Assembly (NCBI GenBank): GCA_000320545.1
Contig: ADNK01001750.1
Location: 2,501 to 25,000 of the forward strand
DNA from: Bigelowiella natans CCMP2755
Taxonomy: Eukaryota > Cercozoa > Chlorarachniophyceae
DNA: 22,500 bases
Direction: 5' to 3'
Below are positions 11,466 through 21,863 of the stretch, piece by piece. Both the position numbers and the translations under genes were made by a program. How positions within the stretch are numbered: the stretch's first letter is position 1; each line of letters begins with the position of its first letter. The notes under the pieces are model-generated. The model had not been told where the DNA came from. It saw only the letters and a program-made list of their open reading frames with translations, and did no database searches.

Positions 11466-11921
11466 GGTTGGCTGGGCGCTGCCTGAATGAGGTGATACTG
11501 AACATCATCACTATTCCCTTTCCGCCCCTGTTTTCAGCTACCTGGCATCCATCTCCGAGAGTAGGAGCAGATATGAGAGCGCATACTAGGAACCTGACAG
11601 AATGTAGCCGTTGTCAGAGGAAACATTCTCTCCCCTCATGTGGGAGTCATTACTGCCACTGGTGTTCGAGGAGAGGGGGGCGAGCAAGCTGCTGAGAGGT
11701 TGATACGACCTCGATTACGATGTTTTCGGTTAATATTTATGACTTGCGACAATTGACGGAAACTGTATTCTCGTCGGACTTTCCCCCTCGAAGTTGGCCG
11801 CTGTTTTCTCCATCTTTCTTCTTCTTTTATTTGTGCAACGAGTATACATCACAACAACTTTAAGTATGGTGGTCGATATTAGATGTTTTCTCTGTCTTTT
11901 TTTTTTTTAAGCAATGACAGA
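11466..11921. promoter_or_regulatory. spacer between divergent genes
   Basis: This holds the presumed 5' sides of the minus-strand membrane-protein gene and the plus-strand ankyrin exon. A frame at 11381-11695 on the plus strand is antisense to the membrane-protein start and shows no domain. A T13 run followed by an AG (about 11897-11920) sits just before the ankyrin ATG and may be a 5' UTR acceptor. Confidence 0.35.
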
Positions 11922-12064
11922 ATGGGCAGCTGCAGCAGCAGCAGCAGCAGAAACAGTGGGACGATGTCTGACATCCTCAAAGCAGCAAATGACAACGACC
12001 TTCCTCATCTCAAGCGTTTGGTTGAGTCAAAGGCCAACATCGAGGCGAAGGACAGATGCGGTGG
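11922..12064 (+). pseudogene. ankyrin-repeat first exon, apparently orphaned
   Basis: The frame starts MGSCSSSSSRNSG, a possible N-myristoyl signal with a following Cys. It continues SDILKAANDNDLPHLKRL and then VESKANIEAKDRCG, which is the helix-loop part of an ankyrin repeat ending at the turn before the usual TxLHxAA. It then meets a possible donor, GCG|GTGGGC, at about 12061. No downstream exon completing the repeat is visible before the convergent giant gene ends at 12995. What follows is the word-rich block at 12110-12770. Either the gene was cut by that insertion, or later exons are too diverged to see. Ankyrin assignment is moderately secure; the pseudogene status is inference. Confidence 0.45.
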
Positions 12065-12109
12065 GCAGCGCAGTAGCAGGGTCCATCGGAGGAAAATCAA
12101 GAATCGTTG

Positions 12110-12776
12110 AAGAGAGCGATCCGGAACTTCAATGAGTTCTTCAGAACTCTCTTGCGACTCCGTGTTCGGGGACAGCCAGACAGCGTTGGATGCATGGGAG
12201 CATTCGACTTGGCTGCGAGGTCAACCGTGACGCACGTGTCCACCCAATTGATCTGGAAATCTGGATGCGAAGTGTTGAAATTCGCGCACCGCACGTGCAT
12301 TGCAAAGCAACTTGCAAGCTGCCGGTCTCACCAATGCGTGCGGACTCGACTGCTGTGATTGCTGCACGGACACACCGTGATCACATTTTCAATTGCACGC
12401 CACGCGTGCGAGCAATGAAACAAAAGCTCAAAGTGCAGCTCAATGCTGTTCAAACTTGTCACGCTGGCACGCTCCGCACGTGCACGTGTCATGCGACGTG
12501 GAGCTCACGCACAGTGCCTCGCTTTGCAATCGACACACGACGCGCACCACGATGCTCGTGCACATGGAGGTGTTGCTCTTTCTTTTGCGTGGCACCGTCA
12601 TTGCGCATCGCCTGCTGCCTTTGAACACAGCTGCAGATGCGCATGGATGGTGTTCGCGCGAGCGCGCGCGCGTTTTCACGCACAAGAAATGAAATGCAAA
12701 GCGACCCCAACGCACAGAGTTGAAATTTGCCATGACGCATGAATTGGTTCAAAATTGACAGACTACACTGTACACG
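12110..12776. other. second TGCA/GCAC-word-rich block
   Basis: This stretch has no protein-like frame. It shares word usage (CACGCTGGCACG, GCACGTGCA, CAATTG, TGCAAGC) with 560-2660, and is bounded by the ankyrin exon on the left and the 183-bp duplication on the right. It could be a copy of a dispersed, decayed element. Confidence 0.4.
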
Positions 12777-12794
12777 GTGTGCAAACGAAAAATT

Positions 12795-13160
12795 ATTGTG
12801 CTAAAAGAAGTCTACAAAGCAAGCCTAAAACTATTTCCCTCGCTTTCTTTCTTTTCTTTCTGTTTCGTTGACGCTCGCAAAGCTCTTGCCCTCTCCAGCA
12901 TTGTCATCTGTGCACTCCTTTTCTTTATCGGTGAGGCCATAGGCGACGCAGTTCCAGATGGAGACGCTTTGCTCCCTATTGTGCTAAAAGAAGTCTACAA
13001 AGCAAGCCTAAAACTATTTCCCTCGCTTTCTTTCTTTTCTTTCTGTTTCGTTGACGCTCGCAAAGCTCTTGCCCTCTCCAGCATTGTCATCTGTGCACTC
13101 CTTTTCTTTATCGGTGAGGCCATAGGCGACGCAGTTCCAGATGGAGACGCTTTGCTCCCT
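12795..13160 (-). repeat. perfect 183-bp tandem duplication of the giant gene's terminal exon
   Basis: Positions 12978-13160 and 12795-12977 are identical by eye over all 183 bases. In the minus sense each unit begins with the acceptor AG followed by GGAGCAAAG, contains the whole terminal coding exon with its TAG stop, and ends CACAAT. The copy at 13158-12995 is the exon joined to the giant gene. The copy at 12975-12812 also has an AG acceptor but lies beyond the stop. Confidence 0.95.
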
Positions 13161-13946
13161 AGTAAATCAACAAATATTGTAAGAAAATATGGACGGGAGA
13201 TGATAAGCTTGTCTAAGAAAAATGATCTCTGGCATGAAACCCGCAAGCGAGGAAAAATACAAAGCCCCGCCCCCCTCCCAACCACCCTCAGTACTTTCAA
13301 GTTTAGGGCTTGGCTTTATTGGAGATATTGGCGGAAGAACGTTATCGTTACGATATGTTCGTGGAGTGGGAGATCCTGCGGGAGAACCTGCTCCGCGCAG
13401 CTGCTTAAGTCTATCAGCTACAGATAGCGACAACACGCTGCCTGTGAGGATTTTTTTGCCTCCTCCTCTTCCTCCACCTTCTCCTTTTCCTCCGCCTCGT
13501 CCTCGTCCCCCGCCTCCTCCTTTTGTTCTATCTATTGTTCCCATACTATTAGCCTTCTTCAGGGCGCTCAGTTTGGCTAGAGCTTGCTCTGCACGGCCCA
13601 GCGCCGCACTACTTTCATCCCCCATCGCCGCACCAAACTGCTTGGTCTCCATAACTTGCTCCACATCCTCGGCAACGACAACAGGCATAGTCTTTTGGAA
13701 CCGACTCTTCCCTGCACGGGGTGTCCTCACCCCACGATTCGTATGCGGACTCCCAATGAGCAACGACGAAGACGACGAAGATAACGGGGTCGCCGAAACA
13801 ATTTCTGCCGCTGCTTTTTCTTCTCCTTGGGCATCTCTCTTCAACACCTTGCTTTGGCCTCGAAGGAGCTCGATTCGAGAATTGATTTCGTGAAACTTTG
13901 GCTTTGTTATCAATGTAGCGTCTGGGGCGAAGGAAGCCTGAAGCGA

Positions 13947-13998
<52 letters not shown>

Positions 13999-14033
13999 AC
14001 AATCATGCACATACACCCACCAACCCGCACACA

Positions 14034-14071
<38 letters not shown>

Positions 14072-14520
14072 ACAGGCACACAAACACGCACACGGGAGCC
14101 AATAACGTAGAAAGTTAACATTTCTGAAAGCTTTGCCCGCACACATACACACCTCCGCCCTAATCGGACTAATCGGAGCGAGCTCAATTCCCACGTCCCC
14201 ATCGAGCGGCGCGTCTTTCCTCTCCTCCCTCAGAGGCGACAAAGGACTCAACATAAGAGATCGATCGAGGCTCCGAGCTCTCTCCTCATCACCAATGCCA
14301 TTTTCATCATCAAAATAATCCGAATTCGCCCCTGATTTCATTGCCGTCTTCCTGCCAGGAAGCCTCCCGAACTTAGTGCCGGTCACCGTACCTTCTACGC
14401 CGTGAAGGTTCATTACGCTCATACTGGCCAGGTGTTTTAAATCGAACTTCAACCCATCGGTACCCTCCCCTCGAGCTACAGCTTCTGCCTCCGCGCGGGG
14501 GTCTAGCACAAACTCCTTAT
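12995..14520 (-). other. cytosolic tail with repeated Ser-Pro sites
   Basis: The tail holds LSPLSPLREE (near 14225), ISPIRAE (near 14165), ISPIKPSP (near 13320) and ASPMASPIKK (near 13120), spread over three exons. Between them are Ser-rich, Gly/Arg/Lys-rich and Ala-rich helical stretches. The S-P-x-[RK] pattern fits proline-directed kinases. The protein ends in a Lys/Glu-rich helix, GNSFRLAL. Confidence 0.65.
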
Positions 14521-17500
14521 ACATATCCTTCGCAATCAGGAACACCAGCGATATGTAGAAAATGGCGTTCGCCGTCACAATGACGAGGGTCACTGAAACG
14601 CTGCCGTAGACCGGGATGGGGACGTACAGAAACTGCCCGAAGAAGAACGTGATGAAGCTCACCAGGAGAGACGCGAACTCCACCATGTTGACCAGGAACT
14701 CCTCGAACGGAAGAAACTTGAGCTGCAGGCAGATGACGATAACGACAAGCAGGTTCGCGAGCAGCGCCTGGATCACTGGATGCTCGAAGAATACAGCGAT
14801 CGCCACCACCGCAACCTTGCGGAGGATGATCGAGACCTCCCAGCAGTAGAAGTCTTTCTTGTACCCTGAAAACAGCAGGAACAGCGACATGCTCTTCCGA
14901 GCACGGTTGAACTTCTCGAGCTCGTCGTCCGCAATATCCTCTGGCCAGAAGAGCGGGATGTTGTTGCGATGTTTCAGCAGCTGGCGAAAGCACATCACAG
15001 GGAATCCTACGACGTACAGAACGAGCATTGGTACCCCTAGAATGAGCAGGAAAGCGAGGTGGCTCTCCCCCCCACATAGCTCATGCATATCGGCGATGAG
15101 CCGCGCACTCTCGGAGGTGGTCCCGAGCGTCTTGCAGTTGAACAATTTGAATGTCTGCATTACAACGGAGGGGTAGAGAGAAAACGCGATACTTATTAGC
15201 GCCGTCCGGTACTGCCCCCACCACCGCGAGTTCTCCATTTTTCTCACCTCGCTATTTAGTAACGCAGTATCAGCCTCTCCTATTGGGTCGACGGACCCCT
15301 GCGAAGGAGAGCTGTCAGCTGCTTCGCCGTTTGGAACAACCTTGCCCTTTAAAGGGAGCAAGTTTGTGTTGCTATCCACGCTTCGTACACTTCTGCTAAT
15401 GCCAACGTTAATACTCTTAGAATCTCCGCTCAAAATAACTCCTTCAGTATACTTCTCGCGATCTTCTCCCTCATCCTCCTCCTCCTCCCTTTCCCCCTTC
15501 TTGTCCTCTCCGCTACAAAACGAGCAGTTGGACAACACCGCCGCCATCATCGCCAATATCGGTATGAGGAGCGGGAACAGCGCAATAACGATGCAGTTTA
15601 TGTAGAATGGACGGATCCCAAAAAAAATATCGGTGCCTTTCACAGCGCACTCCACGTTCATTAGAGAACCCATTGCATTCCCCCCGGAGCTCTGCGCGCT
15701 GAGAATCGATTCCACGGCGAAGGGCCATTTGTACTCGAAAGAAGCCGCAATCGCGTTGAACTGCAGAGAGTTGAAGAAGATCTTCATCAGAATTGAGGAG
15801 CGGGCCTTGGCCTTGCCCCCCCGCGCCCCCTGCTCCGCCGCCGCGACGTTCAGGTACGTGAGTCCGAGACCGACTGCAATGACCAAGATCCACGCACCGG
15901 CAATCTGCGCAATGTTCTGAGCCAAATTGCCGCATTTCTCACAGTCGTACTCGCCGAAACGCCCGAAGCCTTCCTGGCACTCTGTGCAAAGCACGCCTTC
16001 GTATCCCTCTTTGCACTTGCCGCGCTCGCCCGGGCAGGCCTCGTTGACGCACTCGATAAACTCGAGTTTCCCCGACGATTTGTGCACCCAGGGATCGAGC
16101 CAGAAGAGCTTCTTCGGCTCCACGTAAGGGTCGGTGAGTCCAGCCACTTCACAAACGCCACCGGTTGGGCATGTTAAACATTCATTGGGGTTGCCTACAC
16201 GATTGACGTCGCTCTCGTATGAGAAGTAGCCTTTGTTGCAGTCGCAGTCCAAGAGTGTCGTTCGATTCTTCCTTGCGTTGGTTGTGCAGAGGTTGCACTC
16301 GGTGGAGTTGTGGTTTGGGACGTTGTTGCCTGTGCACGGCAAGCACTCGGCGAAGCCAACTGCAAACGAGATGGACCCTGCCGGACATGGAAAGCATTGC
16401 GTCGACCGCGGAGTAGGCGAGTAGTACCCAGGCCCGCAATCCTGGCAAACGGTGGAGCTGTCAGGTATGTTCGGTTGGAACTGCCCGGCTCCACAGTCGT
16501 TGCAAATGTCGCTCCCCAGCGTTTGCCCCTCCACGCAAGGGGAGACGAACAGCGAGACGGCGGGGGTGGAGAGCGTAACCTTCCGTTCCAATCCTTCATA
16601 GGTTCTCCAGCTTACCTCGGTCTCCGTGTACAGTAGGAACGTCGAGTTGGGTATCGAGCGAATCGATGGCTTCGAGGAATCGTCGGCCGCCCTAGGGCCA
16701 GAGCAGTTGGCGCCAAAGCAGCCTTGTCCTCCTTTCAATATCACCGTTTCTCTTGACAACGTGCCTGGGTTTCCGCTGGTTGGCGTGACCTTCAACACGA
16801 TCGTAGCCGCCGTTTCTAACGCCGCAGGGCGCCCGTAATCATCTTCCAGGGTTACAATAATCTCGCCGGGGAACGAGTCCCCGCTTTTGACCGCGATGTT
16901 GCTCGCAGTCCAGCGAATCTTCGTAGGGGCGCTGGCTAGGTCTCCCGGCGTGTTGTTCTGGAACATGACCGAAGCGAGGAAGGTCGGTTTGGATGCGAGA
17001 GGGCTCCAATAGATCGCGCCCCCGGAGCCTTCAACCACCTCATTCCCGGCCATCTGCACGTTCTCGCCAAAGATGAATCTCCCGCTGTTCTGCGGTGGAG
17101 TGTCTGACAAATACAACGCCCCGCCCATTGAATAGCTGCGAGCAGTCCGTCCGGAAGGGTCTTTAGACATCTCCACCTTGTTCCGAGAGAAATTAGTAGA
17201 GGAAACGTCGCAGCCCGCCCCTCCATCGAACGAGACAGCGCCCCCTGCGCCGCCCCCATGGTTGGCAGTGAATGATACGTTTCTAGTCTGAAGATACGAT
17301 CCATCAATACAAGCTAATGCCCCGCCACGTTCACCTGCCAGGTTGTGAGAGAAAGCGGTGCTCGCAAGGAGCAAATCTACACCCACAGCTGCGATTGCCC
17401 CCCCTCCGGAGGCTCTATTCGATGAAAAGGTTGAAGAGAAGACGCTCGTGTGAAAGACGGCGGGCTTAGCAGGGGAGGACACATTTGTACCGTTTGATGA

Positions 17501-19561
17501 ATCGGCTTCTTGAAACGGCAACACGGAGGTGAAAATGGCGCCCCCATTCCCTCTCTTAGCCGAGTTGTTCCGAAATTGGGACTGCCTCACTACAAGCGAC
17601 CCGGAGCTTTCAAAGTAAATGGCTGGTCCATTCAAAATGCAAGCATTGTCCTCGAAGCTGGTGTCCGAGACACTCGCGCTACAACGACCCTTGCACACCA
17701 CCGCCGCGCCGGAGGAAGTGCCCCGGTTCGCCGAAAACGAACAGTTTTGAATTGTGGTGTTGGAGGACTGCAGTAGTGCTACCACCCCAGCCGCGTTTGA
17801 ATCTCGCACGGAAAAGCCCGCCTCGGAGAACGTCGAGCCTCGAAGATGGACTGATGCTGTTCCCAGCGCCAAAATCCCACTGGAACCTCCCATCGCGCTA
17901 CCTCCCTCGAACGTCGAGGAAGCGATTTTGATGGACCCGTACTCGCTTATCCTGGCAATGGGCGCCGCGAGAGCCTTCGCGCCTTTGCTGCTCGTATTGG
18001 TTATGTCAACAGTCCCGTAGTCCTTGACGTAAGCTATTCCGCCCTCACCCTCGGCTTTTGCATTCACGACAGAGCTCCTTGCAATGCTGGCATGCGAGTG
18101 GCCGACCGTGGCGAACACGCCGCCGCTCTCCCCAAGGGCAGCGCATCGGAGGAGGCGGCACTGTTCTATGCGTATCATGGCGTTGTCAAGGGTATAGGCC
18201 ACCCCCCCAGATGTTTCCGATGTTACCTCGGTCAGGTTACTGCGCAGTATTGTCACCATGGAGGTCTGCCACACGTATGCGACCCCCCCCGCTCTTGCTT
18301 TGAGGCCTTGTAGTTCTGAATCTAAAATATTGACCCTAGCCAAAGCCCCGGGAAGATACAAGAGTCCTCCCATTCCACGGGAGTAAATATTGAAGAACCT
18401 GGAGCGAGAGATGTGTATTTGAGCCCCGAAGCTAACGTAGAAACCGCCCCCGAAACCAACCGTCCTGACATCTTCCATCGTCACGTTGGATAGAGTCGAG
18501 AAAGCTGACGCTCCGAGGTGGACCAACCCCCCTTCGCCGCTCATACGAAGACCCTTCACCGTGAGGTTTTGCAACCTGGTAGTCGTGCGCGCGTCCTGGG
18601 AGATGGCCCCACTCACACCAGAGCAGAACTTTATATGGCCTCCGTTCCATTGCAAAGTCCCTTGCCCCGTGAGCCGGACGGCAGCTCCTGCCGGCGCCGA
18701 TGCGTTCTCAACGCGCACCCTCTCGAAGCTGAACACGTCCCGTGCGCCGGATAGGTAAAACGCGCCTCCGTCATTGCCCCGGGAGGTGCTGTTGCTGTGC
18801 AGAGTGTCGGAAATCGTCCCGCTCTCAGATAGATACACATCCGCGCTGTGGGTGACAGCCCTGTTGGACCTGAACGTGGATTTAGACAGAGTAGTCCTCG
18901 GCGCATAAATGCCGGCAGTCGTCGTTCCGTAATTTCGCTCAAAGAGGGAGCTCTCCACAGTGATGCCAGAGAGCGAGCTGATGGCTCCGAATTTCGCCTC
19001 TCCATCCGTAAAGCTGCATCTAGTCACGGTGAGCTTTATATATCTGTTGGCGTTTAGCTCGATCGCTGATGCCATATCGTTCCGATTTCTCGCAAACTGC
19101 GAGTCTTTCACCTCTACCGCGAGCATCCTTCGAGGGTTATTAACGTAGATAGGCACCTGTCCTTTCAGAGAATCCGTGATTGATATGTTTTGCAGCTTTA
19201 AGTGACCAGCACGTGTATCGGGTACACCGTTGAGGCTGATGACCGAGGCGCGTGTGTCGGAATCGGCGCTGGCATTGACGAACTGGCAATGCGAAAAGTT
19301 GCCTTCAAAGGTCATAAAGCTTTTGAGTGCGAAGATCGGAGCATAAGTGCCGGCATTGAACACGCGCATGTTTCGGAAGGTAAAAATCCCATTTTGGCCG
19401 TTCTCGGAGTATAGGAAGCCTAGGTTGCTATCTGCAAACGACACATTCGATACTGTTGTTGTTATCGATTGTATAGAATTCGCAGCGTTAACGTAGAAGA
19501 GGGCGCATTTAGAGTCTTTTCCACAGCTCTCCTAGAAGTAGCACAACAACAGTGTATTATC

Positions 19562-19643
<82 letters not shown>

Positions 19644-20910
19644 GTGTGCGCGTGTAAGTGCGTGCGTGTGTGAGTGCGTGTGTGAGTGCATGTGTGGGTA
19701 AGTGTTCAGCATGCCATGTCATCGGCCGCGCGCATACCGAAGCGCCATTCGTTGATAGACCGCTAAAACGTGTATTCTCGACTGTGAGGACCACGTCCAC
19801 CGTTTCAGCGAAATTTTTCCCAACCATTGACTTCGGGCCTAGCTCTATCGTGGCGAAATTTTGAGCGAGCCGCACCCGGTCAAACGTCGAGTTTTGGACT
19901 TTGAGGCGAATGGATTTGGAGTTGAGGCTAGTCCTTGAAATCGATACGTGAATCATGCCGTTGGTGGTTTCCACAGCTTCCCCCGGCCAGGAGCAGTCCT
20001 CCATTGCAATGTTCGCGAGCGTCCATTGCTTGTGCCATGAGCTCTCGTATTCCCTCGAGTCGACCGTTCGATGGATAAGGGTGAGGTTCGCCGAGCGGAG
20101 CGATGAGTTGCTTATAACTAGGTTCCGGGGGGACGTGGTTCCCCTCATCAAGACCACGCTCCCAATCCCCGCCGCCCCGTCGCTGCCATGGCCGGCGTTG
20201 CCGATGTCTTGTAACTCGAGCCCATCCAGGTAGCAATCGTTTGAGTTGTACTCGGAAATCAAGGTAACGGAATTGCCCCCCCCCCCCCCCCCCCCCCCCC
20301 CTCCCCCCCCTCCTGCGGTAGGATGTAAGCTCGCCAGTGCATACGAGCAATTCTCGAGAACCACCGCATCCAAAGAGACCCGTGTGATCCTGACGTTGGT
20401 CAGATGCAACGTACTGGCCATTCCATTCATGTGGACAAGAGCCTTCCTGCTGGACGCGAGATTGGAAGTGGCGCTTGATGGCAGCTCGAAGGGGTCGGAA
20501 AAGACGATGTCGTCCAAGGTGATGCGATCCTCCGTCGTGGCCATCTTCAACAGAGCGCCTACTCGTTGTTCGCACGGAGAGAGGAAGACAACGGCAAGCA
20601 CACAGAAATCAGAATAACAATTGGAATGCTGCCGTCCATCAAACAAATATGTTCGCGTGTGAGAGAGAGAAAAAGCGAGCTTAGGCACGATGACTTCGAC
20701 TAAGGCTGTGTGCACGATATATTTTTGATCGCATCTAAGGACATTCACACCGGTGTACTGTGACGATTGCTCAACAGGCCCATCCAAATGATACCCAGTT
20801 GGTTCAGATACCAAGGAGTCGTTAAAGGCGTAGTAAATCTGGTAGAAATTCATTTTGTAAGTTCAGAATCGAAATGCTACTTCTTTGTCTCTCTCATCCT
20901 GGCCCCGTTG

Positions 20911-20951
<41 letters not shown>

Positions 20952-21817
20952 CCCCACGATTTTACTGTCACATTACTATCACAAGTCAAACTTTTTCTTT
21001 GGAAATCAAAGCAACGACACGGACTGGACTGAATATTTATTGATATGTGGTCCTTCTATAACCCCCTCCCCCCCCCCCTCCTAATCAATTTCTGAACAAT
21101 TCGGCTCTGGAAACCAATCTTTCATTTGTTAAAGCAAATGCGTGGAGAAAAAGGAAATTTATCAATCAAAAAGGCAGCAAATGTACCCCGAAAGAGCAGC
21201 TGTACACTTTTACATCTCTAAGAGAGACGGAGTGATTTCCACCAACTATTGCCATCTCTACGGTAACCACTGTTCCACCACCACCACCACCACCACCACC
21301 ACCACCACCACCACTACCACCCCTGCAAACAAATAAGCATAGAATTTAACTCGAATCATCCTAATAAGAAGCTCGTTTCGCTTTCATTCTTTCACGGTGT
21401 TTTGGGGTGTGTGTGTGAGAGTGTGTGTGCGTGTGTATGTGCGTGTGCGCGTGTGTGTGTGTGTGAAGCACGATCGAGGTTTCAGCTTGTTTTGTAATTC
21501 TTTTGTTTTTCAGTTACCCTCCACTTCCACTCGAGCCTCCACTCAGCGAGCCTCCACTCAGCGAGCCTCCACTCAGCGAGCCTCCACTCAGCGAGCCTCC
21601 ACTTACTGTTCCCCCACTTACTGTTCCCCCACTTACTGTTCCTCCGCTGCCCTGATGGGGGGGGGGGGGGGGGCGAATCAGACATCGCACGCATGGTGTT
21701 CAAACATGGGTAAGGAATTCGTAAATATTCACATGCATGCATTATGTGTAATTACTATAAAATATCATTTATACAATTATATATAAATATATGTACATAT
21801 ACATATATGTATAATAT

Positions 21818-21863
<46 letters not shown>

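Larger units (their letters stand above)
16960..21187 (-). other. right-handed beta-helix (pectin-lyase-like) ectodomain
   Basis: A long run of short strand-turn repeats with Asn, Gly and Ser ladders. Typical units include SNVTMEDVRTVGFGGGFYVS, FRNNSAKRGNGGAIF, FSSNRASGGGAIAAVG and FSHNLAGERGGALACI. The FxxN...GGA[IL] pattern is that of Chlamydia Pmp-like and Beta_helix families. Small polar and Cys residues are sparse, as expected for an extracellular solenoid. The 5' part (20558-19738) carries an insertion of 13 consecutive Gly. Confidence 0.85.

Noticed and set aside
12777-13427. 216-aa plus-strand open frame with a duplicated 61-aa hydrophobic unit
   Set aside because: It is the antisense of the giant gene's terminal exon duplication and part of the preceding exon. 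The duplicated unit keeps frame only because 183 is divisible by 3. The minus strand has splice borders, phase match and the Ser-Pro motif continuity.
13222-13893. 223-aa Pro-rich plus-strand frame
   Set aside because: Antisense shadow of the Gly/Arg-rich tail exon 13937-13286.
14003-14152. Read-through of the giant frame into a Cys/Val-rich C-terminus
   Set aside because: The Val-Cys run is just the (CA)n microsatellite of the intron 13938-14152; splicing out the intron restores a normal tail.
20560-20639. Signal-peptide-like start (MDGSIPIVILISVCLPLSS) on the minus strand as the giant gene's N-terminus
   Set aside because: The frame ends in TAG after 26 codons and would need an 18-nt intron and a frame change. 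It lies in the 192-nt intron 20559-20750, whose removal gives QYTG-ALLKM in phase.
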